Assembly (NCBI GenBank): GCA_030141605.1
Contig: JAQGDQ010000903.1
Location: forward strand, 17,987-81,986
DNA: 64,000 nt
Direction: 5' to 3'
Source of the DNA: Tubiluchus corallicola
Lineage: Eukaryota > Priapulida > Priapulimorpha > Priapulimorphida > Tubiluchidae
Notes under the pieces: generated by a model
The model's database searches: none
What the model saw: only the letters and a program-made list of their open reading frames with translations
What the model was told of the DNA's origin: nothing
Shown here: in pieces, positions 1 to 12,242 of the stretch
Numbering within the stretch: the stretch's first letter is position 1
Layout: every line of letters starts with the position of its first letter
Made by a program: the position numbers and the translations under genes

Positions 1-1739
1 ATCGCCGTTCTATTCTAACTGTCATAAATGCATTATAATCTCAAATGTAAACTTTATGCTTCCACTGAATCAAATCAAAATCAAATCAGGCTTATTTTTT
101 CATTAGCATTTCAGGAATGTACACACATAATAAAAATGTATAGACATAATCAGAGTAATAAATGTGTTAATAAAGGAAATAACAGTCATCAAGTCAGCTA
201 CCCTTTATTTGGCAATAAAGTAGGTTGATTTTGGCACTGGTTAGCATGGCAAATTAAATAATGATGTAAAGTTTCTGTTAAGTAATTGTCGATAATTATC
301 ATCTATATACATAATTTTCATCTGTAAAATTTGATAAGTAGTCACTTACACATTAGACATAGAATCTTATACACAAATTTCTTAACAATATTTCTATTGC
401 TGCTGTAGCTAGTCAGTAACTGCTAATATTTTGTTAGTATAATTATGAATCCGAAAAGCTGCTTCATACTTAACTATAGCCAGAGAATAAAGGGACCTAC
501 GTAAGTTAGCCTCTTCCGTGACTCTAACGGGAATTATGGCCTCTTTCTGTTACCCAGAGACAGAGCCTCTGACATGCATAAGAAGTTTACTGTATTGCCC
601 TTTTCTTTTGAGCGGTAAAAGATTCCTGTGATTGATTTGATGAAATATGTGGCATGCTCATGCTGTGGAATGCGAATAAATGGTCTATTTACGTGCGTGA
701 AATAGTTGTTTGCACTGACAAAAATATGTCAAAATCGTGCAAAAAACTAAGCAATGGTGAAAACGATTACACAGAGGCTTCAAAAGAGGTTGCCCTTATA
801 ATTACGTTATGAAAAATGACTGATCAGTGATGTACTAACGTAGGCGTATTCATATTGTTCACTTAGTTACTGTTTTTAAACTAAACCAATCTTGCATAGG
901 TTGGATATTATAAAAGGTTGGACATTCACGCTTACTCCGAAGTCGCTAATCTTCTCTCGACAATCTAAATTTGCTTTCAGCATGTGGCAGCATCTAGTGC
1001 AGTTTCGTTAGCAGGCTTTTCCGTGGCTGTTACTGCCAAATTTTTATTAAGTGATTGTTCACTATTTAGTTTAGCTCTGTGATTTGTATGTGTATAGAAA
1101 ATGCATAAACGTATGACACAATAGGTGCGACAAACTATGTAAACATGCTAAAGCTGTAATCTGTAAATCCTTCATGGTGCCAATTATGGGCAGTTTTCAT
1201 TCACTTTTTGCCCAATAAATAACAATAACTGTACGTGACTTTTTGCTATGTGGCAGCATTTTCTACGTCATTTTGTTGTCATGGGAATTTATATCAAAGC
1301 TTGTCCCCATAAGCCTGTGATAGTTGTCCCAATTCCAATAGGTGACTTTTGCATAATAAAATTTTACAGATAATGTTCGACTTTATAGCCACCATAGAAA
1401 GATTTTATATTAAAAGAATTAAAGCAAATTTGACAATTGTGATAATGTGTGCAATTGCAACATTGAAAACCAGATCTGGCATTTCACGCTGGACTTAATA
1501 TTATTGCTGGTAGCAATAGGACCAAAATCTAGCTTTTTATAAAAGGTAATCATTTTCATGAAATCCTTGGTTGGCGGAGGCATCTTAGCCATATTTGTAT
1601 ATATACTTATTCCAGGGGGGTAAAGCAGATTGAACTGCTCCAAATCATTTTGGTAACGGTCACCCATCCATTTTCTAGTGATGCTTTGAATTGCCTAACT
1701 ATACAACTGATCGGTGATCAGCAGTTTCCCCATTTTTAG
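1..1739. other. 5' flank of PUS3; no definable gene
   Basis: AT-rich sequence without a convincing exon. A TATA-like TATAAAAGG lies at about 910-918, with no obvious coding exon behind it. The first recognised PUS3 exon opens at 1740 in mid-protein, so a short upstream exon carrying the start codon should be somewhere here. I could not pick it out, because several ATGs are followed by early stops or poor donors. A minus-strand reading frame of 82 codons at 1419-1667 resembles nothing I know and is probably chance. Confidence 0.4.
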
Positions 1740-4700
1740 GAGCTGGTGGAAAGACTTCAACAATGTGAATCTCACATTAAGCAGCTAAAAGCAATCATAG
1801 CTAAAGCATCTCAGTTGAAATCAGACAAATGCAGGCCTGATAAGAAGGAGAGACCATTTAATTTCTCAAGGTTTGTACACTGTTATGTCATCCAAAGAGT
1901 TTCGTTTTTTTATTGGGCGCTTTCCAGCAGTTTTCAGAAAATCTATTTTCAAGATATCATTTGCCAGTGTCTATTTTGTAAGATAAGCCCTGAGGTTGAC
2001 ATTTTTCACCGTGTTTCCTTGGCAACAAAGCAGCCAAGCAAAACTTTATTAAATACTAATCAGTTTAATTTTCAGCTGTTTGAGAAATTTATTATTTAAC
2101 TCGTGTCATATAATTGATACAGGATAGAGGTGACAGTAATAGTACCTACATGTATAATTTGCATGTTGTGTTGCATAAGATACTCCTAGCAAATGGCTTC
2201 AGGGGTGTACTTTTTTGCCACTAATAAACTGAAAATTTTTTAAATTTTACGAGTTTGTATCTTTTTAGGTACAATAAAAGGCATATAGCATTAAAGCTGC
2301 TTTACTTAGGATGGGATTATCAAGGTTATGCTGTACAAGATGAATGGCCTAAAACTATTGAAGCAGCTTTATTTGATGCGCTGATAAAAACACGGTTGAT
2401 AGAATCACGAGAAACGTCAAATTATCACAGATGTGGTAGAACAGACAAAGGTGTTAGTGCTTTAGGACAGGTATGTGTTTGAAAGTATTGAAAAGGCACA
2501 GACTACAACTGCGAAAGAGTTACATTTTTGATTATTGTTTTGCTCTTGCTTAAGTTTGTTTAATTTTTTTAATAGTAATTTTTTTGTTTCACAGACTGTT
2601 TTATTTATTGCTATGTGTGCATGAAGCTATGTATGGCTCAATATTAAGCTACAGTAAAGACGAAGTTACTCTGTAGATCAATCTACATTAAATAGAGGAT
2701 GAAATTCATCATGTTGATATCACTGCTTAAAGGACAAGAAAATGGCCAACCAAGGTAAGTCTCAGAAAATTTGCAAAAAAAATTATATCACCTAAGTATA
2801 ATCTTAAGCAAATAAAGTACTCACGTTTTCACATTTACTCCAATTTTTGTAAAATATTTCAACCGCTGAAGTAAACGTTGGCACAGGCATGTTTCATTTA
2901 GTTCGCCAATTGAAAAGCCAGCATGTGACTGATCACGTGGCATGACATCACTCGAACACAATCGCAGTGAGTTCTGAACACGTGTACTATAAAGATTTGT
3001 GTTGTGGTTTTGTGACGTCGTCTAATATGGCACCGCCGTGACAGTTTTACGGGAGTATTTAAAATGAAAACAAACAGGAAATTCTTTTAACGTGAGTATG
3101 ATAAACGCTTAAGATTGCCTTTAACCGATATAATTCTATAGCAAAAATTTTCTGAGACTTGCTTTAACTAGGCCTTTCCTTGTTCTTTAAAGGGGAAGAA
3201 AAGCTCATTTTAATGTATGTTTCAAAAAACTTTCCACACAAAATTATATTACTTAACATTATGCTAATCATGCTTACTTGCTTGAAAGACTTATGTAATT
3301 AAAAAAAGAAAATTCTCAGTACATACAGTAAAATGTTCACACTTCGCCTTCCGGTCATAGCGGGAGTTTGACTTTTCAAGCTTTATATAGCTTTGCTGCT
3401 AATGCAAGACAAATTTTTTTACCTTGATGTTAGAAAAGGGTTTTCTTGTGCTTTAAGGGGCCTGCTCAACTTACCTATTTTTTTTATTTCTACTTTAATT
3501 ATTATTTAATCTTTTTTTATTTTCTTTATATGCTTGCAGACTTTGACAATATTTATTTGGGGAGGTTTTCTTCACAACCTGACACGTGCATATTTCATTT
3601 TACATTTCTGCCCCCATTGCTTTAATATTCTTGCCATTTTAATTCCCTTTTAAAACCTCTATGTGCTCTAGTTATAATCATAATTATTTAGTGTCCAGTT
3701 TTTCTGTTAGCGTTTAACATTTATACAGGATTTAGTATCAATTTGTACTTAGTCACGTTTGTCCTGTATGGCAAACCTGGGAAAATATGAGCCAAACCGC
3801 TTACACTGTATTATAGTGTGCTTTTACATGACTATCCCACATTTCCTTGCAGTTTCTTTCTGCTTTGCCAAATTAGAATGCTCACTAAGTCACTTGGACG
3901 GATGATATGAATATAAGTTTTTTTATCACCGTTACAACCATTTCATCATTATATGCATTGACTGGCTTTACGTTTGCATCTGTGGGCTACACGTTTTTAT
4001 AAAACTATGCTTTTTTGTACTTTTAGTAATATTGCTCAGTATTTTTCCAAAAATTTTAAATCGTTTGTTTGTGTTAGGGCCCATTGTTTTTGCCTGGGAG
4101 ATTTTTGACTGAGTACTTTCATGATTTTCATAATTAATGTGGATATTGTGAAGTATCGTAATAGTTTGCTCTAAGGAGAATCGTACTAAATTATTATTAT
4201 TATTTATATTTATTTCAAACATTTTAAAGTTTTACGATGTGCTTTAAATAAATTTACAGTTTTTTCATTGTGCTATTTTTGCAATTATCTGTAACTGTTA
4301 TTTGATGTTTTTTTATTATCAGGTAGTATCACTTGATGTCAGAAGTACAGCAGTGGAAGGACGAGGAGTAACAGCTCATGGTGCAGCATCAGCAGCAGGT
4401 TTGTGTCAAGGATTTGTGACTGTTTTTGTATGTTACTCATTTATGTTACTTTAACTTTCTTGCTTAACAAATAAATGCTTGGCGACCATTTACGACAATT
4501 ATTTTTTAACTCCGCAGTGATTGTTGTCAAGAGTTTTTAGATTGCTTATAGAAACTACAAAGCAATGTCATCAAAAAATAAAAACATTAAAACAAATAGT
4601 TGTGAAAAATGATTATAAGTATTGATTTTTGCAATATTTTACATTGCTTTGCTCGTAACAAAAAATTTGTTCATTTTAGCACATAATTAGGGTGATGCTT

Positions 4701-7700
4701 ATAGATAACCACCAGGCTCAATCAACTTCCTACTAATATAATCTAGTTACACCTTTAAAGTTATTGTGTCAACTGTTAACATCAAAATAGCAGCCAGTGT
4801 GTCATATAACTTTACATTAGATTAAAAATTTTATTAGAAAACAATTTCTCCTTTATTTTTAGCAGTGGATAAATTTATTTAATAAAATTGCGGCACTGGC
4901 TAGATTTTCACAAAAACGTGAACTGATACAAGTCAGTAAAACAAAATTAAACAAAGTTTCTACGTGCATATAGAAAATTTAGGTTTTTACAGTTAACGTT
5001 GCAGATCAGCTAGTCAGCATTGAACGCACTTATAAGTCTAAAATGCACAAGTTCCAAGCATGGACTTAATATTGAATATGAAGATAATACCGTAATATAT
5101 GTAATTAAAGGTCTAATAACAGACTTAATTGTAAAGCGCTTCGAGATCACTTGACATGGTGCACTATATAGATTATAAATTATTATTATTATTATGTGCT
5201 GTGGTAATTGCAGCTGCATAGACAAGGAAAATTCTAATTAAATTTTTTATTTTATGTTTATTTAGAATTTCGCTTATACAGTAAAATCATCTATTTTAGG
5301 ACCGAATAAGCCGGAGATTCAATATGATCTTGTGCTGAATAAGGTGCTACCTCCTGAGCTAAGGGTTCTTGCTTGGGCCCCTGTAGATCAAGAATTCAGT
5401 GCTAGGTATACATATTCACAAACAAATTTGTTTACGTGAAATAGTTTTACTGTTAAGCTGTACAGTCATACTTCTGTTTTCGACCACAATTCGTTCCTAA
5501 AAAGTGTTCGAAAACCGATTTGGTTGAGTACCGAATCATTTATTCCCATAAGAAATAATGTAAAAGCAAATAATCCGTTCTCAAGCACCAGTATTACTAA
5601 AATGAAATATAATAATGCAAAAATGCTTATCTAAACAGTAGGTATGATATCATTGATAAGAAAAACATAATAGAATTACTTAGAAAGAAAAACATATTTA
5701 TTCTTGCATGGAAAAATATTACGTGTTGGTAGCAGCATGATGGCATGTGTAGGCAAGATCGGAAACACGTGCATGACTACTCTCGGGCACGGCCGGTTAC
5801 GCTCGGATCTAGTCATGTTCATCGCATGCTTGGTGGTTGGTCGAGTACCGAAATTTTAGTCGAGAACTCGAATTTTTTGGTCGAAAACCGATTTGTACGA
5901 GTATGGAGACGTTTGAAAACGGAGGTATGACTGTATTTATTAATGAATGTATACATAGAAAACATTGTAGGACTTTTAAAACTACGTACATACTTTTATA
6001 ATGATAGTTGTCCCTTTAGTTACTTTGTATGTCGCATGCTTCCAACTATCAATCTGTCTTTAGCTAGGACTTGTCTACATACATACTTAGTTTATTTTTT
6101 TGCTATTAATTTGTTGTGCTATTGATGAAAATGTTCTTTGTGGTATTGATTTTGCCAAATGACTTTAATATTTAAACAAATCAGCGACATCAATGGCAAC
6201 AGCACATTGCGAAGTCAAACTTTGTGTGCTGAATCTATGTTTTTAACATAGCATTTGTGTTTTTCATATAATTACAACATCACATAATTATAACATTATT
6301 TGAAATGGCTTTGAGATATAAATTATGTACAGAATACATTCTTTCAGTTAGGATTTATTTGTAAGTTTAACAGTCTAGTGAATTGAAAAGATACCATTTT
6401 ATCTTTGATTCTGTATAATATTTTAGGTTTGACTGCGTTGAGCGTGAGTACCGGTACTACTTTCCTCGAGGCGGATTAAACATTCAACTGATGCGTGAAG
6501 CGGCATCGTTACTTACAGGGGTTCATGACTTTAGAAATCTGTGCAAAATGGATGTGGGAAATGGTGTTGTTAACTACACTAGAAGTATTAGTAGAGCAGA
6601 CATTCGGCAGCTACTGTTTGGGTATACGCAAATCACTTATACCTTTTTAAATAACACATGTGTGTAACTAAACATAGAGGTGATAACTTAGACGTTGCTT
6701 GATACGAACTCTCTCAAGTACTGTTGTGTTAAGTGTCGAAAGCTCATTACGTGCCTGTGACAACGTTTCAGAAATTATTGTGATTTTGACAACTGAAATT
6801 TAAGCTTATCAGCAAAATCCTCATTATGATTGTCCACTTTTGGACACTCAGAGTACAGCTGCACTGCTATCCTGTTTTTAACTTTTTAATATAATTGTTC
6901 TATTGTCGATTTCTTTGTAGTAATGATGGTGACCATGGTTATGAAATGATGGAGCTTTGTATATCAGGAAAAGCATTTCTGTGGCATCAGATTCGTTGTA
7001 TTGTCAGCATTCTCTTTCTAGTTGGCGGAGGCAAAGAGAAGCCAGAGGTGATGGTAGTGGCCAGCTTGGAGAGGGTTAAATTGAATTAAATTAAATTATG
7101 TTTGAAGTGGGCAAACTGCCAATTATGCATTTAGGATAATATACGAGCTAATAAAGTAAAATAGGATTAGCTGACCTAAGAAATCTTTTTACATCCAGAT
7201 TTTAGCAGCTGGCAAAACGGGCAACTTTGACTTCGTGTTGATGAGCAAATTCACTTGCATCGTGCATTACCCGACTATGCGGGTTTCATAAATTGTATTT
7301 GGTGTACTGACCCATCACTATCCATTGATTGCAAGCTCTATCATTGTGTATTTTTACTTATGATATCATTACATATTCACCTCGAAAAAGTTGTGAAGAA
7401 TTTAAGGTTAACTGTATGCAGGAGAAACCAGTTGAACAGTATTTTAAAGGTGGCATACTTAGGAAGTGTAACAATTTTCGACTTTCTGTCATTTATCATT
7501 GTTCTGTTTTTTTGTTTTTGTATGAAATATAAGAAGAGAGAGAGAAGAACTGAGTAAGTGTAATGAATTTTGGACAAGATTAGTTTGCATTTGTAAATTC
7601 TTTTTGAGGGTTTTTGTAAGGAGTACAGTTTTTTCTGTAGGTTTAGTTGTTTTATACAGCAAGAGTTTGTGCCGGTGAATAGATTTAATTGTCATGTTAG

Positions 7701-9954
7701 TTGTTATTTTGCATATAGGTAATCACAGAGTTGCTAGATGTAGATCGATATCCAAGGAAACCGCAGTACAGCCTGGCAGCCGACTTTCCACTCGTCTTGT
7801 TTGATTGTCAGTATGAAGGCATTGAATGGCTTTATAATAAAGGTAAGACATATATATTTGTAGCCATGTTTGAGTAGACAAGCTGTGGGGGACAGGGTGC
7901 TTACAACTGAGTTTTATGAATTAGTGATAGTTGCATGTTACAAGTTTTGCAGTTTCTGTGTTTTTATTTTTAGAAGTGAGTTGTAGTGTTTGATTGAAAT
8001 TGCATGTTGCTTCAGCAGTTGCAGCAGCTGTCGCTTTTGCAAAATTCGATCATTTTTCGCATTAAATGTTGTAGACCAGGACAGGTGCAATATTACCAGT
8101 ACAAATGAAGCCAAGATAATCTTGTATGTTCACTTTTTACTTTAAATCCGAGATTTTTAATCACTGTAAAAAATTTGCACGATTTACTTTGGAATTCTTG
8201 AAGGTAGACGAATGTGGTTCATTTGTCATTACCTGCAGCTTTAGTACTGCTTTAAAATCAGAGAAACTGATCTTTAAATTCAAAATCCTGACTTTAAAGT
8301 CAGGATCTTTACAAACAGACAGTTAACCCCTTTTTTGAAGAAAACATTAGCCCTAACATGTTTTCAAGCACACTAATATGATTTACAAATTTTCATGATG
8401 CATAAAAATGGTATTTTTGTATTACTTTGGTAAAAATGTATTTCGGCAGGCAGGAACTTTGACCAGTGAGAGTCGGGACAGTGACTTTGTGCTGCCTGCA
8501 AAAAATTGCAGTCATTATTATATTTTATTATTAATATGTTATGCAGAAATTGTTATACACATAAAAAACCAGAAAGCCAATCTTGTCATTTTTCTCGTTA
8601 CAGAAGTTCACAGAAATAACATCAGGCACTTCCAGCAACTATGGAGTAAATATGCAATACACACAACAATGATAAGATCAGCATTGTTGTGCATGGAGAC
8701 AATGGGACGTACTGGTACAGCAAGCAAACTGAATGAAGAAGATGGAGAACAATCAGTAGAAACAGGTGAAAGTGATAAGGTAACAGCAGCTCCTACATCA
8801 CAGTGGGATAACGTAACGTATCAGTGTGAGGCTCTGATGCTGGGAAATAGAACGAAGACCCACAAACCGCTCCTTCAGAGAGAAACTTGTGGTATGTGAA
8901 AACTGTCAATTTGATATACATTCTAAGCAGATGCAGCTGATAAGAAGTACATCATCATCATTGTCATCATCATCATCATTATAATAAGCCCACTATGTCG
9001 ATTACAAACATTGGATAGGCATAATTCAAAAACAAAAGAAATCTGCCTTCAAGACAGCAGAAAATCTCTGTGCACATCTACAGTTGGCATATGCATAGCA
9101 TTGCCAGTTTATGTTGTGCTATTCACAGTTTGTCTCAGTTAAACAACTTTCTAATATTTGAGATGCATGATTCGCCACGATATTATAGTATTTTCATGAC
9201 TAGCATGACGTTGCCAATGTCAGTGAGGCAATTAAGAGCTGCTACACTTGTGTAATTCTAGTCTTCTAAACAGAAAAGCCATTCAGTCCTCGCTTTGTAC
9301 AATCGTCATCCTTCTTTGTGTATTTAGTAGCTATATCTGTACCTAGGGATGTTGAAAGATACACATTTGATGATGCGGTAACGATACTTTTTTCCACAGA
9401 CACAATAACAATAATCTGTTTTTCACATGATATGATAAATTATTTCAAATGATAAAAACAATTCAGAACAGTGTGGTTAGTTACTGTGCAAAGTGTCTCA
9501 ATGTATTGTAACACCCTATTTTTTGCTGGCTGGATTCAAATTAATGTATAGTTACGTCATGTAATTTACGAAAAGTTCCCTTTTTTGTTTAGTCATAAAA
9601 TAATATGTGAGCTGCTACAAGCAAATATATTACTAGATCTATTATAATATTTATTTATGTGAGCTGCACAGCCTGTCTATATCTGTTTTTAACTATAAAA
9701 AGGTGAGTAATGAACCAGTTCTGAACCAAAGTTTGTTTTCGTCCTGCATTATTCATTATTTTATTTCTTGAGCTCAATCACAGTATGTTGGAAAACTTAA
9801 ATTTAAGTTGATTGCCTTTGTTTCAGCGAGTTTGTCTGACAAGATTGACCACTTTGTAAAACGAAGACGAATTGAAGATCCAGCAAAGAAAAAAGATGGT
9901 CCTGGTGATGAAGTTAGTGGGAGCGATGCGAATGTACATAAACAGTTATTGTGA
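1740..9954 (+). CDS. PUS3: tRNA pseudouridine(38/39) synthase, PUS3 (5' exon missing)
   Basis: TruA-family enzyme that isomerises uridine 38/39 in the tRNA anticodon arm. Exons read by eye: 1740-1870, 2269-2470, 4323-4398, 5300-5405, 6427-6621, 6921-7047, 7719-7842, 8604-8891 and 9827-9954 (stop). All joins are GT-AG and keep frame, giving 458 residues plus an unlocated N-terminal exon; human PUS3 is about 480. The signature CGRTDKGVSA, with the catalytic Asp, is in the second listed exon, preceded by SNYHR. Later family blocks include the LPPELRVLAWAPV segment, HDFRNLCKMDV, and FLWHQIRC followed by KPQYSLAADFPLVLFDC. The C-terminal block IDHFVKRRRIE matches the animal PUS3 tail. The insert that human PUS3 carries after the catalytic loop is much shorter here. 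An AATAAA lies at 10326. The gene converges on PPP1R15. Confidence 0.93.
2727..3190. mobile_element. MITE with TTAA ends (in PUS3 intron)
   Basis: A 464-bp element bounded by TTAA at 2727-2730 and 3187-3190. Reading inward, the ends are TTAA + AGGACAAGAAAATGGCC and TTAA + AGAACAAGGAAAGGCC. A second well-matched inverted block, AAGTCTCAGAAAATTT, follows within each end. TTAA duplications are typical of piggyBac-like non-autonomous elements, but the TIR does not let me assign a family firmly. No coding capacity. Confidence 0.65.
3187..3456. mobile_element. second TTAA-ended MITE, abutting the first
   Basis: It shares its left TTAA with the element at 2727-3190 and ends at TTAA 3453-3456. Inward ends are AGGGGAAGAAAAGC and AGCACAAGAAAACCC, related to the neighbour's AGRACAAGRAAA. 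About 270 bp, non-coding. The inverted match is short, so this is less certain than its neighbour. Confidence 0.4.
5030..5196 (+). mobile_element. retroelement 3' tail with (TTA)n end
   Basis: The stretch GTAAAGCGCTTCGAG, followed by GGTGCACTATATAGATTATAAA and (TTA)n, has the look of the 3' ends shared by many CR1/L2-type LINEs and their SINEs in aquatic animals: a GCGCTTTGAG block, then a CTATATAAA block, then a TTATT-rich tail. It sits in a PUS3 intron. The 5' limit is not visible. Confidence 0.45.
5461..5935. mobile_element. Tc1/mariner-like MITE, TA target site
   Basis: A 475-bp element with near-perfect terminal inverted repeats reading TACAGTCATACYTCYGTTTT from both ends, bounded by the dinucleotide TA. 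Just inside, both arms carry related GTCGAAAACCGATTTG blocks. TA duplication and a CAGT start suggest a Tc1/mariner-derived non-autonomous element. It lies in the PUS3 intron between exons ending at 5405 and starting at 6427. Short reading frames inside it are not genes. Confidence 0.72.
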
Positions 9955-12242
9955 TTCATGATTCACATTTGAAGATTGAATTTTAAATTAAATTTATTTT
10001 AAAGTCAACTTTCACTGGTATCAGATGAACGTTCTCAATATAAAAATGTTAATGATTATGGATGTCAATATTATTCTCATTAAAATTGTATATACTGCAT
10101 TATCTTGATTAAAATAAGGCATTTAAGCATAAAAGTCGATTAGCAGTTGTGCCAAATTGTTCATTCGTTATACATTGCACAAAAGGGAATTGCACAAAGA
10201 TAATACACTTGATAAAAATAACTTTATACTTGAACATTTAACTTTCTATATGATAAATCACAAATCACGAATTAATTGTTTCCTTTTGCAGCATAAGCAT
10301 TTATATAAATTTATTGATAACATGGAATAAAGTTCAAAAAATAATCAGAGCATTCACCACACACACTTCACTAAACTAAGCAACAGTTTGAATTACTTTA
10401 TACTGTCAGTAAGATCAATAACGTTTTTCTTGGTAAGTCATGGGTGCACACCGAGAAGGTGAGTCAGTGATGTTTTACCAGGTGGCTGATGATATATTTT
10501 AAATTATCCAGAATTTTCTTTTCCAATTATGTAACAGGTAAGCGTAATGCTTAGTGACATAACTTTGTATGGAAAGTTCTTTGGTATATACTTTAAAATT
10601 ACCTTTAAGACCCCTTTAAAAATCAAGCACACACAAGTAACAAATACCATTCAATAGTTTATTGAACATTTATTAATACATAGAGTTCATATATATCATC
10701 TATAAAGAGATAAATATTAACCGAAATTTCCTTTATTATACAAAAATACCACTATAAATGTGATCGACTTACGACATTCGTAAGACACCCTAATAACACT
10801 TCAGTGCTACTGCAGTCCAGATCCTTGATCATATTGTTTCTATACTCATGACAGCTATTTAACTATCTACTATTTATTACTATAATCTATAATGAAACAA
10901 TGATAAAATGGGCTATAATAAATAACAAATCTCATATCTTAATGACAAGCAGCAGATACTGGGCTTGCCGATTCCAAATGAAGAAACTAAATGCTAAATG
11001 AAGATTTTGCAATCACGGATTAATATATGTATGCCAGCAGTTACTTAACTCCAGTTACCCAACACGTGATATAAAAAATTTAACGATAGCTAACTCAATT
11101 GTCAGGTGGTTAAGTTAATAAGCAATTTTAGGGCAAATCCTGTATGCCGTGTATCGAGTTTGGTATGAAATTATAAAATTTTCTGAGAGTATACAAAAAT
11201 GTGGGTAGCCGAATTAATGAAAGGAAATATAACTGCTTGTATGCCCTTAAACTTTTACCCAGGAAGATAAAAAAGTAATAGCGCAGTCAGATTTGTTTTA
11301 CTATTCTGTCAAAAATATCGATGCATTTATTATGTTGTCTATCCAATGTGTATGGGCCATTGCGGCCTGTACTCGGTAGCATACCATAAACAGTTTTCCT
11401 GTAAGAATTACTGCCATGCATGATACTATCAAGAAACAGTTCTCAAACAGAAATAGCAGGGCAATCAGATAAACAGAAGGAGCCATGAATTTCGACATAC
11501 TCAATGAACCGATTGTGACGATGATCTGTGGTTATTTCTCACTGGACCTTCAAAGACCTACGACTTTGACCTTGAAATGACACCCTTTCTGTTACAAGCT
11601 CATCAAAAATAATAAACTTCCACCACAGTGCAAAAGTTAAGCCTACTGTGGCATAAGCCAAATCCTATAGATCCAGCTGTGTTACAAGCTGTAAGTCCAA
11701 AGTTACTGGTCAAAGCGCAACAGTGAAAGTCCAGTCTGAGTATGCACATATAAAAGCATAATGCGAAATATTTAAACACATGTCTGGACTGACAAACACT
11801 GAATGTATTCCAGTGATAAGAGACAGAAAACACATATTTGTTTACAGAATCAACAGTCACCCCGTCATACAAAGGTCAGGTGATTTAAGAGTGACTTTGT
11901 ACGCTTGCATCAGCAATAATCAATGGGTGATTCAAATGCAGTTCATGTGAAAATAACGCCTAAAAACAACTGATGTTTACGTCACAGCTACCTGTAGAAA
12001 AGTAACAGCTAGAATTCACATTTAGTTTATCCTACTGTGATTTAATCTTTTTAAACCTGAACTCACCTGAAGCAAGAACATCACAATTATTATTTAATCC
12101 AAGGTTACGCACCTCACAAAGGTGAGGACACGTGTTGTCATGTAACAACTATATTTTGAATTTACATGTATTTAGATCACATTTTCACCTAGGGATGCTG
12201 TAATAGCTTTATCACAGGAATACGAAACGTGTTGTTTTTTAA
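9955..12242. other. convergent 3' UTR region of PUS3 and PPP1R15
   Basis: No coding exon recognised. AATAAA at 10326-10331 (+) suits PUS3. On the minus strand AATAAA occurs at 10658-10663 and 10669-10674, which would give PPP1R15 a 3' UTR of about 1.6 kb. Reading frames of 60-90 codons here resemble no family I know. Confidence 0.5.

Noticed and set aside
8408-8899. 163-codon frame as an independent gene
   Set aside because: Its second half is PUS3 exon 8604-8891, reached by a TTACAG acceptor. The first half is intron.
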